Below are positions 44,637 to 56,128 of a DNA stretch of 64,000 nt, in pieces; within the stretch, counting starts at the first letter, position 1; every line of letters begins with the position of its first letter. The notes under the pieces were generated by a model. The model did no database searches. It was given only the letters and a program-made list of their open reading frames with translations, and was not told the DNA's origin. Origin of the DNA: Phellopilus nigrolimitatus (Eukaryota; Basidiomycota; Agaricomycetes; Hymenochaetales; Hymenochaetaceae); the NCBI GenBank assembly GCA_021029095.1, contig JAJOHG010000008.1, positions 248,001 through 312,000 on the forward strand, read 5' to 3'. Position numbers and translations under genes: made by a program.

Positions 44637-46486
44637 TCAGACCTGCTCATTGTTCCCAACGGTATAATCAAAGATACTTTCGTCTGTCCAATCACGAAAA
44701 ACACCCATGTTCCGCATATATGCTCGACCGGGGATCCGAGAAAGTCCTGTGTTGACCAGGACGGCATCGTTTCCATCCCTGTCTACGCGGTACAGGACCG
44801 ATTCTCCAACAATGTTGACCCAAAGGACGAAGGTCAAGTTCGGCGGAAATGTTCCCGGACGTAAGGCGTAAGACTGGGGTATACTGTATGCATCCTCATA
44901 TTCCTGGCGAATATGCAAGGCGCGCAAGGATAGCACATTACTTATAATTCCGAGGAGGTCAATCTATAGGGCAGAATCCGATGAGTCACATTGGGTGCAA
45001 TCGAGGGATACATAACTCACGACTGAATCAAATTTTATAGGCCGGAACTTTCACTTCACGATAAACACGTCGGATGCGCGGGCCTAAAATGCCGACCGAC
45101 GTCCGTCTACTTTGATAGGGGCAGTTCATGAAAATCCCGAACTCGACAAGATCCGAAGACATGGCGAGAAAAGTAGCGAATTTCTCGAACAGTGATTCAA
45201 GCGGTTGCACGTTCACGACGATTTCGAGGCAACGAAGGCTGGGCAGACGGCCTAAGAAATGTGCAATAGGCTGACCCAAGATATGCCTATCCTGGAGATG
45301 GGATAGTGTGTATGAAAGCCGTACATGCCTCAGCTGAGCGCGAGTAAGGAATGTCGGGAAATTCATGACCGCCGTGCATTCGAGATAAAGACTTCCTAGG
45401 TTCGGCAGGTCTTCCGAAGGAAAGTTACTTGGAGAAAACCCATTTCCTAGTCGAAGCTGAGTTATGGAAGGATGTTTCGAAAAAAAGGGGCTTTTGATCG
45501 ACAGGTGCATGCAGCTGAAGGATAACTCTGCCCTTTTTAAGTCAGGAAGTACAACGTCAAGACTAATCTCGTAGTCGCTTTCCAAATCATACAGCAACGC
45601 CATATGCAAATCCTTCAGTCTCGGAGTTCTGGAAAGGAACTCCAAAATGACCCCGATGTCGTCATCTTCAAGTTCTGACGAAGTGTTGTGTAGATAAAAC
45701 TCTCGAGGCAGGGAAACTCTGTCGATGAAAAATACCGCTTTTCAGCATTTTAATTAGAGTTATCTTCCTGAGAACTTTAGACAAAAACTTTAAGCCCACC
45801 ATAATTTTTTTATCGAATCTTTCATTATCGATGTAGAAGTGCAACTCCTTCAAGTTCCCTGATGAATGCATAATATCTTTCCAAAATCGCAAGGGCGCCT
45901 GCGCATTATCGAACCCGTTTTCTGCTGTATCTCGTGCCACCATGGAGAAGTGCTTGAGGTAGCCGGGACGGTCGCCGGATGTGATCATAGTAAAGACTTC
46001 TGCAAGAGTCTGATAAAGGCTTTCTGACCTTCTCGTGGTGGAAGGATCATATAAGAATTGTTTCCGTAATGAAGTTGGAAAAGGCAAAGGAGTTGAGCCA
46101 ACGGTCCACTTCATCGCAGGTTCGAGTCGTGTCAATCTGAGGTGCTCGCAAGATACAGTGAGCTCTGGGTGTGCGGAGATAAAGCATTTGAAGGAAGCGA
46201 TGTCCTTTAGAGCGATTTGAACATCGCGCACCAACTCGCGGACTAACATCTGGTGGAAGAATCGATTGCATCGCGAGAGCGATGAAAGATCGCAAGAGCT
46301 AGACGCTTTCGAGCCTATACATACAATGAGCTCTGGAACAGACAGACATCGAGCGGTCGCTTCCTTTTCAGAATTCAGAGATAGCATCGAATTTGTCTGA
46401 CGAGGAGGGTTCGTCGCCAGTTCCGTTGATGTCTTCGGAACCAAATCGAGGTGTTTGGTTATGTTTGTTCCAAAGGCCGTCGCCAT
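44637..46486 (-). CDS. F-box/LRR-like protein
   Basis: An F-box-like segment (LSVPELIVCIGSKASSSCDL, then SLSRCNRFFHQML) near the N-terminus is followed by a long helical/leucine-rich part. Recognisable LRR-like strands include LKELHFYIDN, LSRTPRLKDLHM, PDLKRAELSFSC, PSITQLRLGNGF, LPNLGSLYLECT and LPSLRCLEIVVN. The last exon begins near LSLRALHIRQEYEDA and ends at TGA 44637-44639. F-box proteins recruit substrates to SCF ubiquitin ligases; many mushroom copies are uncharacterised. At least three exons. The exon 1/2 junction (around 45740-45800) needs a weak GTTTTT donor, and the exon 2/3 junction has two possible donors, so the exact model is unsure. The start could be 46486 or 46387. Confidence 0.65.
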
Positions 46487-47202
46487 CACTGCTACCAATT
46501 CGTTATTTCGAAGGCCTTGACGAGCGAGCGTCAACACCGCCATAAGAGCGACTTGTTCAGTTATGCGGGCGTTGTCGCCAGCAGTCGCGAGCAGAGAGCC
46601 CGTTTTGTCTCGTTGGCAATGGTGTGCCGTGTGCAAATGCGATAAATAGCAAGATACAAAATTTCTGCTTACTAATATACCCGGTTCGTCGAAACCTGTA
46701 ACCATGCCTTTTACACCAAGTATCTGAAACCTTTTTGAAAAAGGAGGCGGGAAGTGATAGTCAACCATAAATTCCTCCACGGTGCGCGAGTTTGTCTTAC
46801 ATAAAGTGTCGCTTTGCATGCAACATGATGTATGTACGTTTATTGTGGGATAAGAAATGTTGCGAGACAAGTATCCTGCACCGCTGCAACTCTAACCCTG
46901 CTATCTGATAAAATAAAATAAAATAAAATAAAATAAAATAAAATAAAATGTAATAACGAATAGTGCGCTCTGGGACAAAGGGAGGAGAAGAAAAGGTCAA
47001 CAAATCCAATACATAATGTACATAATTTCGGCCGAGTCCGGCAACTTCGGATCCGAGTCCGGGTTGCGGATCGCGCGCGATCCTGAGCGGCGATGGCGTT
47101 GCCCAATGCTAAACGCGCGCTACTCGCTCGTCGCTGACATGGACTGTCCTGGGCGCCTCTTAATCTTCAACAGCGCCAGCCGTCTTCCAAGGGTGGTCGA
47201 CG
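46487..47202. other. Intergenic region between divergent genes
   Basis: Holds the TAAAA microsatellite (46909-46949) and, presumably, promoters for the F-box/LRR-like gene and the permease gene. The minus-strand frame upstream of 46486 stays open to 46870 but has no clear coding character. Confidence 0.5.
46909..46949 (+). repeat. TAAAA microsatellite
   Basis: About eight tandem copies of TAAAA with no interruption, in the gap upstream of the F-box/LRR-like gene. Confidence 0.95.
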
Positions 47203-49561
47203 ATGAGCGCGAACAACGAACAGCTCGAAGAAAGCTCCGCACCGACGCTGTATGAACGGGAACCTCTGCTAGGAGCACAGCGTCGACAATCCGCGCCTTA
47301 CGGTCGGGACGCGACTGCGAAAGACTCTGTAAATGGGGCGGCTTGGAATCCAGGCGATGGCGATGGTACGCTGGTTTCTTTTTATGAAGAAGATTCTGTT
47401 GAAACGTTCTGGCTTGCAGCGACAAGCGGCGAGTCCTTCGACAACGTCCCGCAAGACAAACGGCAACTAGGTAACATCACAGTTTTGGACTTCATGAAGA
47501 TGTACACTGAGACAACCTGATACAAAGGTCTCGTGAGCGCAGTGTTTCTGATATTCAACCGTGTGATCGGGACTGGGTGCGTTTTCCCGTCGGAATTGAA
47601 GACCATGTTAACTAAATTAATATTCGCAGAATCTACGCCACGCCAAGTCTCATTCTACAATCGTCTGGGAGCATCGGCATGTCGCTTGTCATGTGGCTTC
47701 TGGGAGCCACTATAGCGGCGGCTGGGACGGCGGTGTTCATCGAGCTTGGAACGGTGAGCACCACAGTGTTATAATCTTTCTTACCCTTTATTGAGTAGAG
47801 GCAGGGGCTGCCGCGCAGCGGCGGAGAGAAAAACTACCTCGAATTTATCTTTCGTCGGCCGAAATTCCTTGCGAGCTGTGTCTACGCGATAATTGCAGTC
47901 CTTATAGTATGTGTTTCCCCTGCCTCCTTGCCTCCACCCTCGTTCAGATGAATGAACATTTACTATTAGGGCTGGGCAGCTGCTGGTGCCGTCGTCTTCG
48001 GCGAATGTACGCATTCTACCGACCATCTGAGCTCTTCTTTCCTGACATCGGTTCCAGACGTCGTCCACGCGCTCGCCATCCCGGTCACGCCGACCAACAC
48101 GCGTCTCGTCGGCGCCCTCGCGCTCACCGCCGCCTTCCTCCTGCACAGCACGCATCTGAAGTGGGGCCTGCGTCTCCAGAACGCGCTCGGCTTCTTCATC
48201 CTACTCGTCATGGTCTTCATCGTGCTCATGGGCGTGCTCGTGCTCGCGCTCCCCGGCCTGGCGCCCGTGGGCCGGACAGACAACCTGGAGTGGTCGAAAA
48301 TGTGGGCAGGCACGCGATTCGAAGCGAATGCGTTTGTCACGGCGCTGTACAGCGTCAGCTGGTGCGTCCGCTTCCGACTCCCGGTTTTCGGAATACTGAC
48401 CGCCTTTTCGAAGGTCCTTTGTTGGATACTCGAATGCGAACTATGCTCTTTCGGAGGTGCGAGATCCTGTACGCACGATCAAGCGCGCAGCGCCGCTTGC
48501 GATGCTCTGCGTCACGCTCGTCTATATTCTTGTCAACATCTCCTATTTCGCTGTGGTCTCGAAGGAAGACATCCTCGATGGCGGGAGAATCGTCGCGTAT
48601 GTGCTTGTGCAAAGTGGTGGACATACCATTTCATTCATGTGCTGTTCATCAGAGCGTTGTTCTTTCGGAACCTATTTGGACCGCAGACTGAAAGGGTACG
48701 TGAAGCGACCTGCCTCAGTGCTTCATCTAAGCCAACGCGTTGCATTCTTCAGATAGTCAGCATGATCATCGCACTTTCCGTCTTCGGCAACATGATGGCC
48801 GTCCAATTCACCCAAGGGCGAGGTAATGCATTTCCCTCACCTCGTTCATCATACTCCCGAAAGCTGCTTCTGACACGCCGTTTTGTTAATCCAGTCATTC
48901 AAGAACTCGGCCGCGAGGGTATCCTCCCATACTCCTCGTGGTTCGCCAGCAACAAGCCATACAACGCCCCCTTCGCAGGGATGTTCGCCCAGTGGGTCGT
49001 GTGCGTGATCACCGCGACCGTGCCTCCGCCGGGCGACGCGTTCACCTTCATCCTGCAACGTGCGTCTCCCTACCAAATAATGCTAAATAACTTCTGACGG
49101 CTTTTCAGTCTCCTCCTACCCGCTCGTGCTGACGAACATCGCCATCTCGGCGGGTCTGCTCTTCCTGCACACGCGCCGCGCGCGCGCACGCGGCTGGACC
49201 TGGGCGCCGCCGTTCCGCGCGTGGGGCGCCGCGACCGCGGCCTTCCTCGTCGCGAACATCTTCCTCGCCGTCGTGCCGCTCGTCCCGCCCGCGCCTGGCT
49301 CCGCCGTCTACGCGCACCTCCCGTATTACGTGCGTTTGCGCTTTCGGTTTTCTTGTGTCTGCTTTTAGTTTGTTCTTATCGTTTCATTACGGACAGCTGC
49401 ACGTCGTCGTCTCCCTCGGCATTGCGGTACTGGGCGCGGTGTATTGGTATGTCTGGTGTGTGTATCTTCCGAGAAAGAAGGGCTATGCTCTAGTGAGGGA
49501 ATTCGTCATTCAAGAGGATGGTGTGTCGCGTAATGTGTTTATGAAGGTACCTGTAGAGTAA
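47203..49561 (+). CDS. Amino-acid permease, high-affinity methionine permease-like (APC/LAT family)
   Basis: The protein starts MSANNEQLEESSAPTLYERE with a hydrophilic cytosolic arm of about 95 residues. Membrane helices follow: LVSAVFLIFNRVIGTG (the family's first-helix motif), MSLVMWLLGATIAAAGTAVF, FLASCVYAIIAVLI, LGFFILLVMVFIVLMGVL, RAAPLAMLCVTLVYILV with NISYFAVVSKEDIL, MIIALSVFGNMMAVQ, AQWVVCVITATVPPPG, LVLTNIAISAGLLFL, AATAAFLVANIFLAVV and VVSLGIAVLGAVYWYVW, about 12 in all. The motif SFVGYSNANYALSEVRDP is typical of LAT/MUP1 permeases. It is spliced from many small exons; the first intron is 47471-47527. Expected role: uptake of methionine or other neutral amino acids at the plasma membrane. 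Substrate is inferred from the family. Confidence 0.85.
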
Positions 49562-49976
49562 CCCTTCCTCGGCCAAACGAGAGGGCTCGGCAATTTAGAA
49601 GCAAATTCCAAATGATTAGAAATGATCTATTTTTAGCTGAACGCGACTTCGACGCCATTTCTTCACTGGAACAGGTCGAAATTGTATGGTTGGATTAAAC
49701 AGAAAATTCCATGCCCTTAGGAGCCTAATTTTCCACATTGCTATGTACATACGAAAGTTCAAGAAATCCTCCTATAATTCTTTTACCAAACGGTATGGAT
49801 TCGACAAGTACAATTGATGACAAGATGCTGATTTACTGGACTAGAAATACAATGTTTATGTGTGATTTTCTTCTCTTTTGCTGCGCAAGTTTTATAAGCA
49901 AGATTACAGGGCATTTCAAGAATCGACAAGCACGCTCACCGTCAAAATAAACGCAAGCCTGCACTTGGAAGCCCCG
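49562..49976. other. Intergenic region between convergent genes
   Basis: About 400 bp, A/T-rich; no gene seen. Confidence 0.55.
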
Positions 49977-50399
49977 TTATCTCTCATCAGTAAGGCTCTT
50001 CAAGTCCTCCGCGCGCTTCGTGCCCCACTGGTCCTGCCCGAGCTCCTGCTTCTTGCGGCCCGTCTGGCCGTCGTGGCGGAGCTCGGCGCTCGTCTGGCCC
50101 TGGCCGGGGTGGCCGAGACCATCATAGACGTCCCCAGACGTCGCGCCAGTGAGCGTGTCCTCTGCAGCCGGCGGCGTCGCGTATGGGTCGGCGTCGACGA
50201 CGCGGTCGTGCACGAAGGTACGCACGCCATCTGGGTTGTTGTCGGCGAGCTGGTCGCGCGCGCCGGTGACGTTGGGCTGCGGCGGCGGGCCTGGGGAGAA
50301 GGAAGTTAAATTATTACTTCTTTTTTTTCGCGCCAACGTGAGGGTTCGCTCACCGCCGGGAAAGACGGCGCGGATGTTCTGGTTCGCGTTTGCGGACAT
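49977..50399 (-). CDS. Small hydrophilic protein, probably stress-related
   Basis: Two exons (50399-50354 and 50290-49977; intron 63 bp) encode about 119 residues: MSANANQNIRAVFPGG, then GPPPQPNVTGARDQLADNN and a polar, Gly/Asp/Gln-rich body ending KRAEDLKSLTDER. There is no hydrophobic segment or known domain. Composition resembles small, highly expressed hydrophilic stress proteins of fungi (hydrophilin-like), but I cannot name the family. A TATATAAA box on the minus strand (50476-50483) lies about 80 bp upstream, which supports a strong regulated promoter. Confidence 0.75.
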   Translation of the reverse strand: MSANANQNIRAVFPGGERTLTLARKKRSNNLTSFSPGPPPQPNVTGARDQLADNNPDGVRTFVHDRVVDADPYATPPAAEDTLTGATSGDVYDGLGHPGQGQTSAELRHDGQTGRKKQELGQDQWGTKRAEDLKSLTDER

Positions 50400-50475
50400 T
50401 GTGTTTTTGGTGATAAGAAAAGGATTTGAGTGTGCGAGGGTGAAAGTATGGTCTGGTCTTTACGATTTATACTCA

Positions 50476-50483
50476 TTTATATA
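50476..50483 (-). promoter_or_regulatory. TATA box of the small hydrophilic protein gene
   Basis: TATATAAA on the minus strand, about 80 bp before ATG 50399. Confidence 0.55.
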
Positions 50484-50932
50484 GCCCTCCCTAGCATCCC
50501 AATGCATTGCTATTAATAAGCAGTTGAGGTCATAGCGCCATGTGGCGACGTCACTCTGATGCCGCGCAGGAGGGATGACGATGTGGGTCCATTATGATCG
50601 ACAAGCACCCCGAAAGGCTATGTGACTTGTTTCCTGAACTTGCTGTCTGTGGATCAAGGCGAGGTGATCGCTGGTACTGGTGATAAATCCACTTCCTAGG
50701 GCAGGAAAAAAGAAATAATTAATGATTGAAAAAGTCGAATTACAATCTGCAATGATTTAAACTAGAAAGGGCTCCAACTTTCCACTACGGTAAAAGCAGC
50801 CCGAACAGAGAGTACAGATAGACTGTGATACCACTCTGCATGGTTAGTTATTACAAAAGAGCTTCTTAATAAACCAACGCGCACTAAAATACTGGTGTAT
50901 TATAGTAAGAAAGGACCGTCTTGACGTAGACC
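50484..50932. other. Intergenic region
   Basis: About 450 bp upstream of the hydrophilic-protein gene and downstream of helical paralogue A. No gene seen. Confidence 0.5.
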
Positions 50933-52370
50933 TCAGCGTGTCTCTGTTCGCTTATTCGACTCATGGAGAGCAGTGACATAAACGAGCAAAGTTTTCGATG
51001 ATGCTTTGACCTTCTCGTTAGAATTGTCGAGTTCTGAGAAGAAAGATTCCTTAACAAATAATAATGAGTGAACGATTTTGGAGTGGCAAGGAAGAATCGT
51101 GGAGAACCTCGATTTGCTTCTGATTTAGCGTTTCCTGTATAACGTCTATCTGTTTCAAGAACTATGGATGATGTGGAAAATAAGACGCACGCGACGACCA
51201 AAGCACTGTTAATAAAATAAAATAAAACAGTACCAAAGCTCACCTCTTTCCAAATATCAGCGATACTAGATGAGTGCATTGTGGTCAAGACGTTTCCGGC
51301 AGACACAACTGCATGCTCTCGAAGCGCGAGTTTTTCTCGAGTATCATGCAGCATCTCCCTGCTGGTGTCGAAGTCTGAATGTCTCTGATTGGATTATGTA
51401 CCAGATGGCTTAATGAAAGTGACGAACACTGTCCTGTCACTCGGTGCATACGAGCGTCGAGCTTGGCCCCAGCTGGAACTACTCGCAAGAGCCAGTTTGC
51501 ATAAGTAATCTGGAGTCCGGCCATCACGCTGCTACTCACCTATCGTGAAAGGTTTGAAACAAAGACGTGCGACCTTCCGAAAAGGTTGACTAATGGGCTC
51601 GACTCGGTGTGAAACAAAATTACCTCAATAAATACACTGATGGCCGACTAATGTGAATAAAATAAGGACTTGTATTATAAGAAGACTCACGCTTTGTTCG
51701 CAATTGTACGAAGACCTTCACGTTTCAAGGCTTTTCTTTCCAATGCACAAGAGTGAGACGCAACAGACAGTTGACTTTCCAGTTTTAAGAGCTTCTCCGC
51801 CAATTCTTCGGCCCTTCTCCGATCCTGGTCGGTATTGATTCCCTGTATAGCGGCGGGCATATGAAGAAATTACTAAATTAAAGGCGAAATGAAGGCCTAC
51901 CATTTTGTAACTACTGAGCTCCTTGCTCTTCTCTTCCAGACCGATCCCGGCCGTACGGAGAAAACGATACAGGTCGCCCGTAAAGTCTGTTTACCTGCTG
52001 TTACCCAAAGCCGAATTAAGACAGAAGCTGCACGAACCTTCAAATACTCGATGATAAATAGAAGATAGTCTGTGAGAGCTCAGCAAGATTGCGTTGAATG
52101 TCTATGGAATATGTTTAGTGGGGACCTTAAAAACAAAAAGTCATGAACCTCGGTGCTTACTTGGGAGAGTTCGATCCACTGGGCATCCGAAGCTGCGTCG
52201 GAGCCATTTCTTTCTTTCGAAAGACTTCCAACGACCTCTTGAATGGCTCCTTTCGCGGTGCGGGTGTCCTCTCCGAGTCGGACAAGCTCGTCCTGTGAGG
52301 CTGCAGACCGCCGCTCAGGGCGAGCCCGATTCTTCTTGGGCGAGGCTTTGTTTTCTTTCTTAGGCAGCAT
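50933..52370 (-). CDS. Helical/coiled-coil protein, tandem paralogue A (unknown family)
   Basis: I do not recognise the family. Many short exons are joined by introns of about 50-70 bp. The start MLPKKENKASPKKNRARPER is basic; a helical part follows (DELVRLGEDTRTAKGAIQEV). A key exon begins, in phase 1, with DFTGDLYRFLRTAGIGLEEK, which lines up with DFSSSFRRFL of copy B and DFVGSFGRFL of copy C. Later exons are coiled-coil-like (RRRAEELAEKLLKLESQL), then YLCKLALA, REKLALREHAVVSAGNVL ending IADIWKE, FLKQIDVIQETLNQKQIE and a final exon ending TALHESNKRTETR. The stop is at 50933-50935. Exon phases agree where tested, but the whole model is not proven. No clear membrane segment is seen. Cellular role unknown. 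Confidence 0.6.
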
Positions 52371-53281
52371 GGATTGAGTTAAGAAATAAAATAAGACACG
52401 AAAGCGAGGACTGGTACGAGGTAAGTGCAAGAGACTCGGCTTGCATCGTTTTAACGACCTGAGGAAAGCAGTGGCTAAGCGACGCCGTGGTCTGTGCGCC
52501 CGAGGCTGTCACATTAATAAAGCGAATTATAATTTATAAAAATGCCAGAAATTAAGCTCTGCACATGTAAAGCTTGCAAGCGCCCTAGCTTGGATATGTA
52601 TACACCATTCACAGCATAGCTGCCTTCTCAAAACTAATCTGACTCGTGGCCAACACGAGCCAGATCACCGTTGGTCCTCAGACAGGCAATCATGCGCCGG
52701 ACATGAATTTCTCCTGGCGCCCATCTCCCTTCAAGCTCCAACATCCATCTGTTCATGAGCTCCTCCATGATGCCTGCCTTATACAGACGAAAGCGGCATG
52801 CCGGCTTCAGAAGTTCTTGGGACCGTCGGCGATCTCTTCGGACTACATGTATTATGATTTAAGGTTACAACTATCATTACTATTTTTATGGCATCCTAAT
52901 GGTCGTTTCATAAGCTCTTTTTTCACGACAGATTATTGGACTTCTTAATCTCAGTCACATTGTTTATATTGTATATAATATAACTGTTAAAGATTTTTAC
53001 GATGAGGAGCGCCTTGGACACCATGGTGAAAGGGACACCGGTTAATGATGATGAAGCAAGAGATCTCCCATCTCACAACTCTAAAGTGCCTGAAGAGTCT
53101 GAGGAGATCGCCGGTGGTTGCCTCTCCCGCGCTGATCAAGAACTTGATGCAATTCGTAGTAACCATGGGAAGTTGACATCACTATTACTTAAATATGTTT
53201 CTAGAAAAGCGAGGTACGAAGCACAAAGAAGACAGACAAGGGCATGAAGTCAAAAGCACATCTAAAAATAAAGGCGAAATA
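52371..53281. other. Gap between helical paralogues A and B, with an isolated plus-strand ORF
   Basis: Mostly A/T-rich. The plus-strand frame 53002-53247 (81 residues) is acidic and helical-looking (ADQELDAIRSNHGKL) and starts with an ATG, but has no family match I know and no clear promoter. It may be a small gene or a shadow and is listed with low confidence. Confidence 0.35.
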
Positions 53282-54815
53282 CTATGCTCTCTTCCTAAGG
53301 AACGTTTTCCGGAATGGCCCACCGCTAGGCTTCTTGGAGTGCATAAATGCGATAAAGCTATCTTTAAGAGAAATATACTGCTCCTGCAGTGCATCTACCC
53401 TGTCATTAAAAAGCTATGAAACGACGATAAATTCCATGAGAGAGGTACGAAGAACGAAAAGCTCACGGCTTCGTGGGTGACTTCGGCTTCAGACATAATC
53501 CTTAACTCTTCCTGAAGTGCTTTTGTGTCGGCACTTAGCTAGATCAACAAACTATAAGAGACATTTGTTTCCGAGGAGCTCTCAACTTACAGTTATCCAG
53601 GTGTTCACTAAAAGAGCAATACGGCCTTCATTTGTTTTGATGCGCTCGCAGCACTTTTGCGTCAAAGTCTGCCACATTTTCGTATGTTTTCGCAGCTCGG
53701 TTTTTTCATCATCGTTTGCTTTCAGTCGTCGGCGCAGGTCAGATAATTCTTTACCTTAAGATAAATAAGTACGGCATAGTGAACTGATTATAGAACTTCA
53801 CGTACCACGAGGAAGACTGGATCGGTTCGCTGCGGCGATATCTCCTGAGTCGAGCTGCCAATCGTTCAATACATGTAGGCGTCAAGGAAAACATTTGGAC
53901 GTCAAAGATATACTAACCTTGCCATCAAGTCTGTGCAGGAGATGTCATTGAGTCAGGCGGCTCTAAGGGTGAAAATAAAGATAGGACTTACTGATCGATC
54001 TGTTTGCTTAGAGCCTCATGATCCTGCTCTATGTGTTCCTTGATATTAGGCGCGTACGCTTTCAACCGCACTTCAAATAGTCTGATGGCGTGATTGAGTT
54101 CGGTGGCCCTCGCTTGAAGCCTATAGAGTTTTTCGGTACTTGGACCGAATGCTTCCGACAGTTTCTAGTCTAGCATCAGGGACGCCGTACCAATGGAGTC
54201 AGAAGGCGGCAGGTATTCCACATACCTCTTTAAACTTCTGCAATTCTTTGAGTTTGTCCTGTACAGTCGCTTTTTTGTTTTCGAGAAAGCGACGAAAGCT
54301 CGAGGAAAAGTCTAAATCCGATGTGACAATTACTAATCAGTCGCGAAACAAAATTAGAAGTCGAACGTTTTACATACCTTCAATGCATTGTGCACCAGCT
54401 CTCGCCACGCCGTGCATTCCTGATGCAATTGAATCGAACTTCTAAAAGACCGATTGGCCTATATGAGTATCCGAGAAGAAAACGTCTAAAGAGACCTTTA
54501 TGAAAGACTTGCCTCTGTGTTTTGGTTCCAATTATTGCATAACTCTAGGACCGGCTTGTGGATCCGTTCGATTTCGGCCCCAGGACCGTCGGCCATTCTA
54601 TTCAAATCGTGCATGACCTCTTCAAGAGCTTGTTTAAGATGACACAGGTCTTCAGACATTTTCGCAGAGTCGACGGGAGCACGCTGGCGGGCCTATTAGA
54701 AACAAAGCGTTAAGAGCGCTCGATTTCTTTCCAAATCAGTGATTACACAGACCTCCCCTCTACGATGGGTTGTTTTTGAGTTTGAAAAAATGTTGCTCGA
54801 GCTATCCACAGTCAT
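53282..54815 (-). CDS. Helical/coiled-coil protein, tandem paralogue B (unknown family)
   Basis: The start MTVDSSSNIFSNSKTTHRRG (ATG 54815) is followed by an exon from 54692 (ARQRAPVDSAKMSEDLCHLK and a helical stretch ending ELCNNWNQNTE). The third exon KFDSIASGMHGVARAGAQCI parallels FDVLVLKTQELSSAGAQVM of copy C. The next exon DFSSSFRRFLENKKATVQDK starts in phase 1 as in A and C. After it come coiled-coil exons (RATELNHAIRLFEVRLKAY, SDLRRRLKANDDEKTELRK), a block ending LLVNTWIT that parallels FPNTWIA of C, and the end LFNDRVDALQEQYISLKDSF then a basic tail. The stop is at 53282-53284. No hydrophobic segment like that of copy C is seen. A TATATATA run at 54882-54889 lies about 70 bp upstream. 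Function unknown. Confidence 0.65.
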
Positions 54816-54881
54816 CTTGCAAGGAGAGTCAAACAGTTATGTGGTTGGGGTCGCTGTAGAGACTCAGAGTGTCCGTCTCGA

Positions 54882-54889
54882 TATATATA
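54882..54889 (-). promoter_or_regulatory. TATA-like run upstream of helical paralogue B
   Basis: TATATATA about 70 bp before ATG 54815 on the minus strand. Confidence 0.45.
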
Positions 54890-55720
54890 TGGGGGCTCAT
54901 CTGACTTGCTCGCACAGCTTGGGCGTTTTCTGCTGTCGAGGCGAATACTGAGTTGAGCGCTACGCAGTTGGAATTTGATCTTCCATGCTCATGATTCCGC
55001 CGCCGTGGCGCCGCTCGCCGCTCGCCGCTCGTTGAGCGCCGAATTCCACAAACACACTGCAACCACCAAGACAGAGGCGTCTACCAGATATTCGTATGTC
55101 AGGACATTATATTAACCAGCGTCAAGCTGATTAGGCGCCATTGGCATCGCAAGAACCTCCATGTGCGTCGCTGCTGGCGCGCTCGTCTTGTCTTATGTTT
55201 CCGATTGCGAGTTATGTTCTGTCAGCGAATATTCCACATGAGATGAATATCCTCCAATAGTGGGCTCCGCACAGGAATGGTATAAAGCAGCTTCCAATCC
55301 ATTAGACGAGGCGCCACCACCAGTGAAATATGTTTAGATGGATATCGATCAATACACGCACGATTTGGTGCCTCGTGCACGACCTTCGTGCCTTCGTCCA
55401 CACACCACTTGCCTTTATCCACGCGCCACTTGCCAACATCTTGCACAGCAAATCTGAGATGTAGCAGACTTTGAAGAGATCGTCGGGCAACGCTTATGAT
55501 ATCTCCGTCCATCCCGCAGATGCCGTACGCCACAGAAGGAAATAGCCTCGCCGGTGTCAGATACACGAGGAAAACAGGCGAGGTTTCGAGTACAAGGGCT
55601 TCGCCGCCATCAGTTTTTGGCGAACAGCAAATCATCCCATTACATTTGTAGAGGAGAAATTAAGTCCTTAACAGTAACCACTGTCTTTGAGGAGCTCGAG
55701 GAACAGAAACAAAATAATGA

Positions 55721-55790
55721 GAATGGGACTCGAACTCACGCACCTTTTTCGTGCAGCGGATGCGAATCGCACTCGGTAGGGTGGAGAACG
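55721..55790 (-). other. tRNA-like fragment 1
   Basis: The minus strand contains GTGAGTTCGAGTCCC, a T-arm consensus (TTCGAGT loop), preceded by a CGATTCG/TGCACGAAAAAGGTGC region that could be anticodon and variable arms. The two acceptor-stem halves do not pair, so this is a remnant or a tRNA-derived repeat rather than a working tRNA. Confidence 0.35.
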
Positions 55791-55850
55791 GAGGACGATT
55801 CGGGCCAGTAAAAGAGTTTACACGTAAAGCCTTAAAAGCCTATGATGGCA

Positions 55851-55920
55851 ACGGGAATCGAACTCGCGCCTCCGGAGATTATGTCTAACGCCTATCTTCG
55901 AAGACAGCGTCTTAAACGTT
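55851..55920 (-). other. tRNA-like fragment 2, tRNA-Ser-like
   Basis: The minus strand reads TTTAAGACGCTGTCTTCGAA, then a long variable-arm-like part (GCGTTAGACATAATCTCCGG) and a T-arm GCGAGTTCGATTCCCG. The CTGTC-TTCGAA-GATAG hairpin resembles a Ser(CGA) anticodon arm with one loop base missing. The 5' acceptor strand and most of the D arm are absent, so it is probably a truncated pseudogene. Confidence 0.4.
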
Positions 55921-56128
55921 GCTTGTCTTCCTTATTTCTGTCACATTTAGAGTAATTGCGATGCCTTTCAAAGTCTTTTTTTATTTTATTCCAGCAGAAC
56001 ATAGCTATCTATTCGTACATTGCACAAGCTAAAGACATGATTATCCACCTGCCGACAGTTCCAGTCTTCGACAGGTACATAAAAGCAGAAAAAAAAGAAA
56101 GCTCGAGAGTGTGTCACTTTTCAAAATT

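Larger units (their letters stand above)
54890..56128. other. Gap between helical paralogues B and C
   Basis: About 1.2 kb. A minus-strand ORF at 55222-55635 has no domain and an unusual composition and is not called. Two tRNA-like fragments lie at about 55721-55790 and 55851-55920. The rest is non-coding as far as I can see. Confidence 0.5.

Noticed and set aside
44990..45050. Apparent frameshift (extra A in an AAAATTT run) near the end of exon 2 of the F-box/LRR-like gene
   Set aside because: An alternative donor upstream (GTGAAAG) joins the exons in phase 0, so no lesion is needed.
55222..55635. Minus-strand ORF of 137 codons between helical paralogues B and C
   Set aside because: No family signature and no similarity to the flanking paralogues; not enough evidence for a gene.
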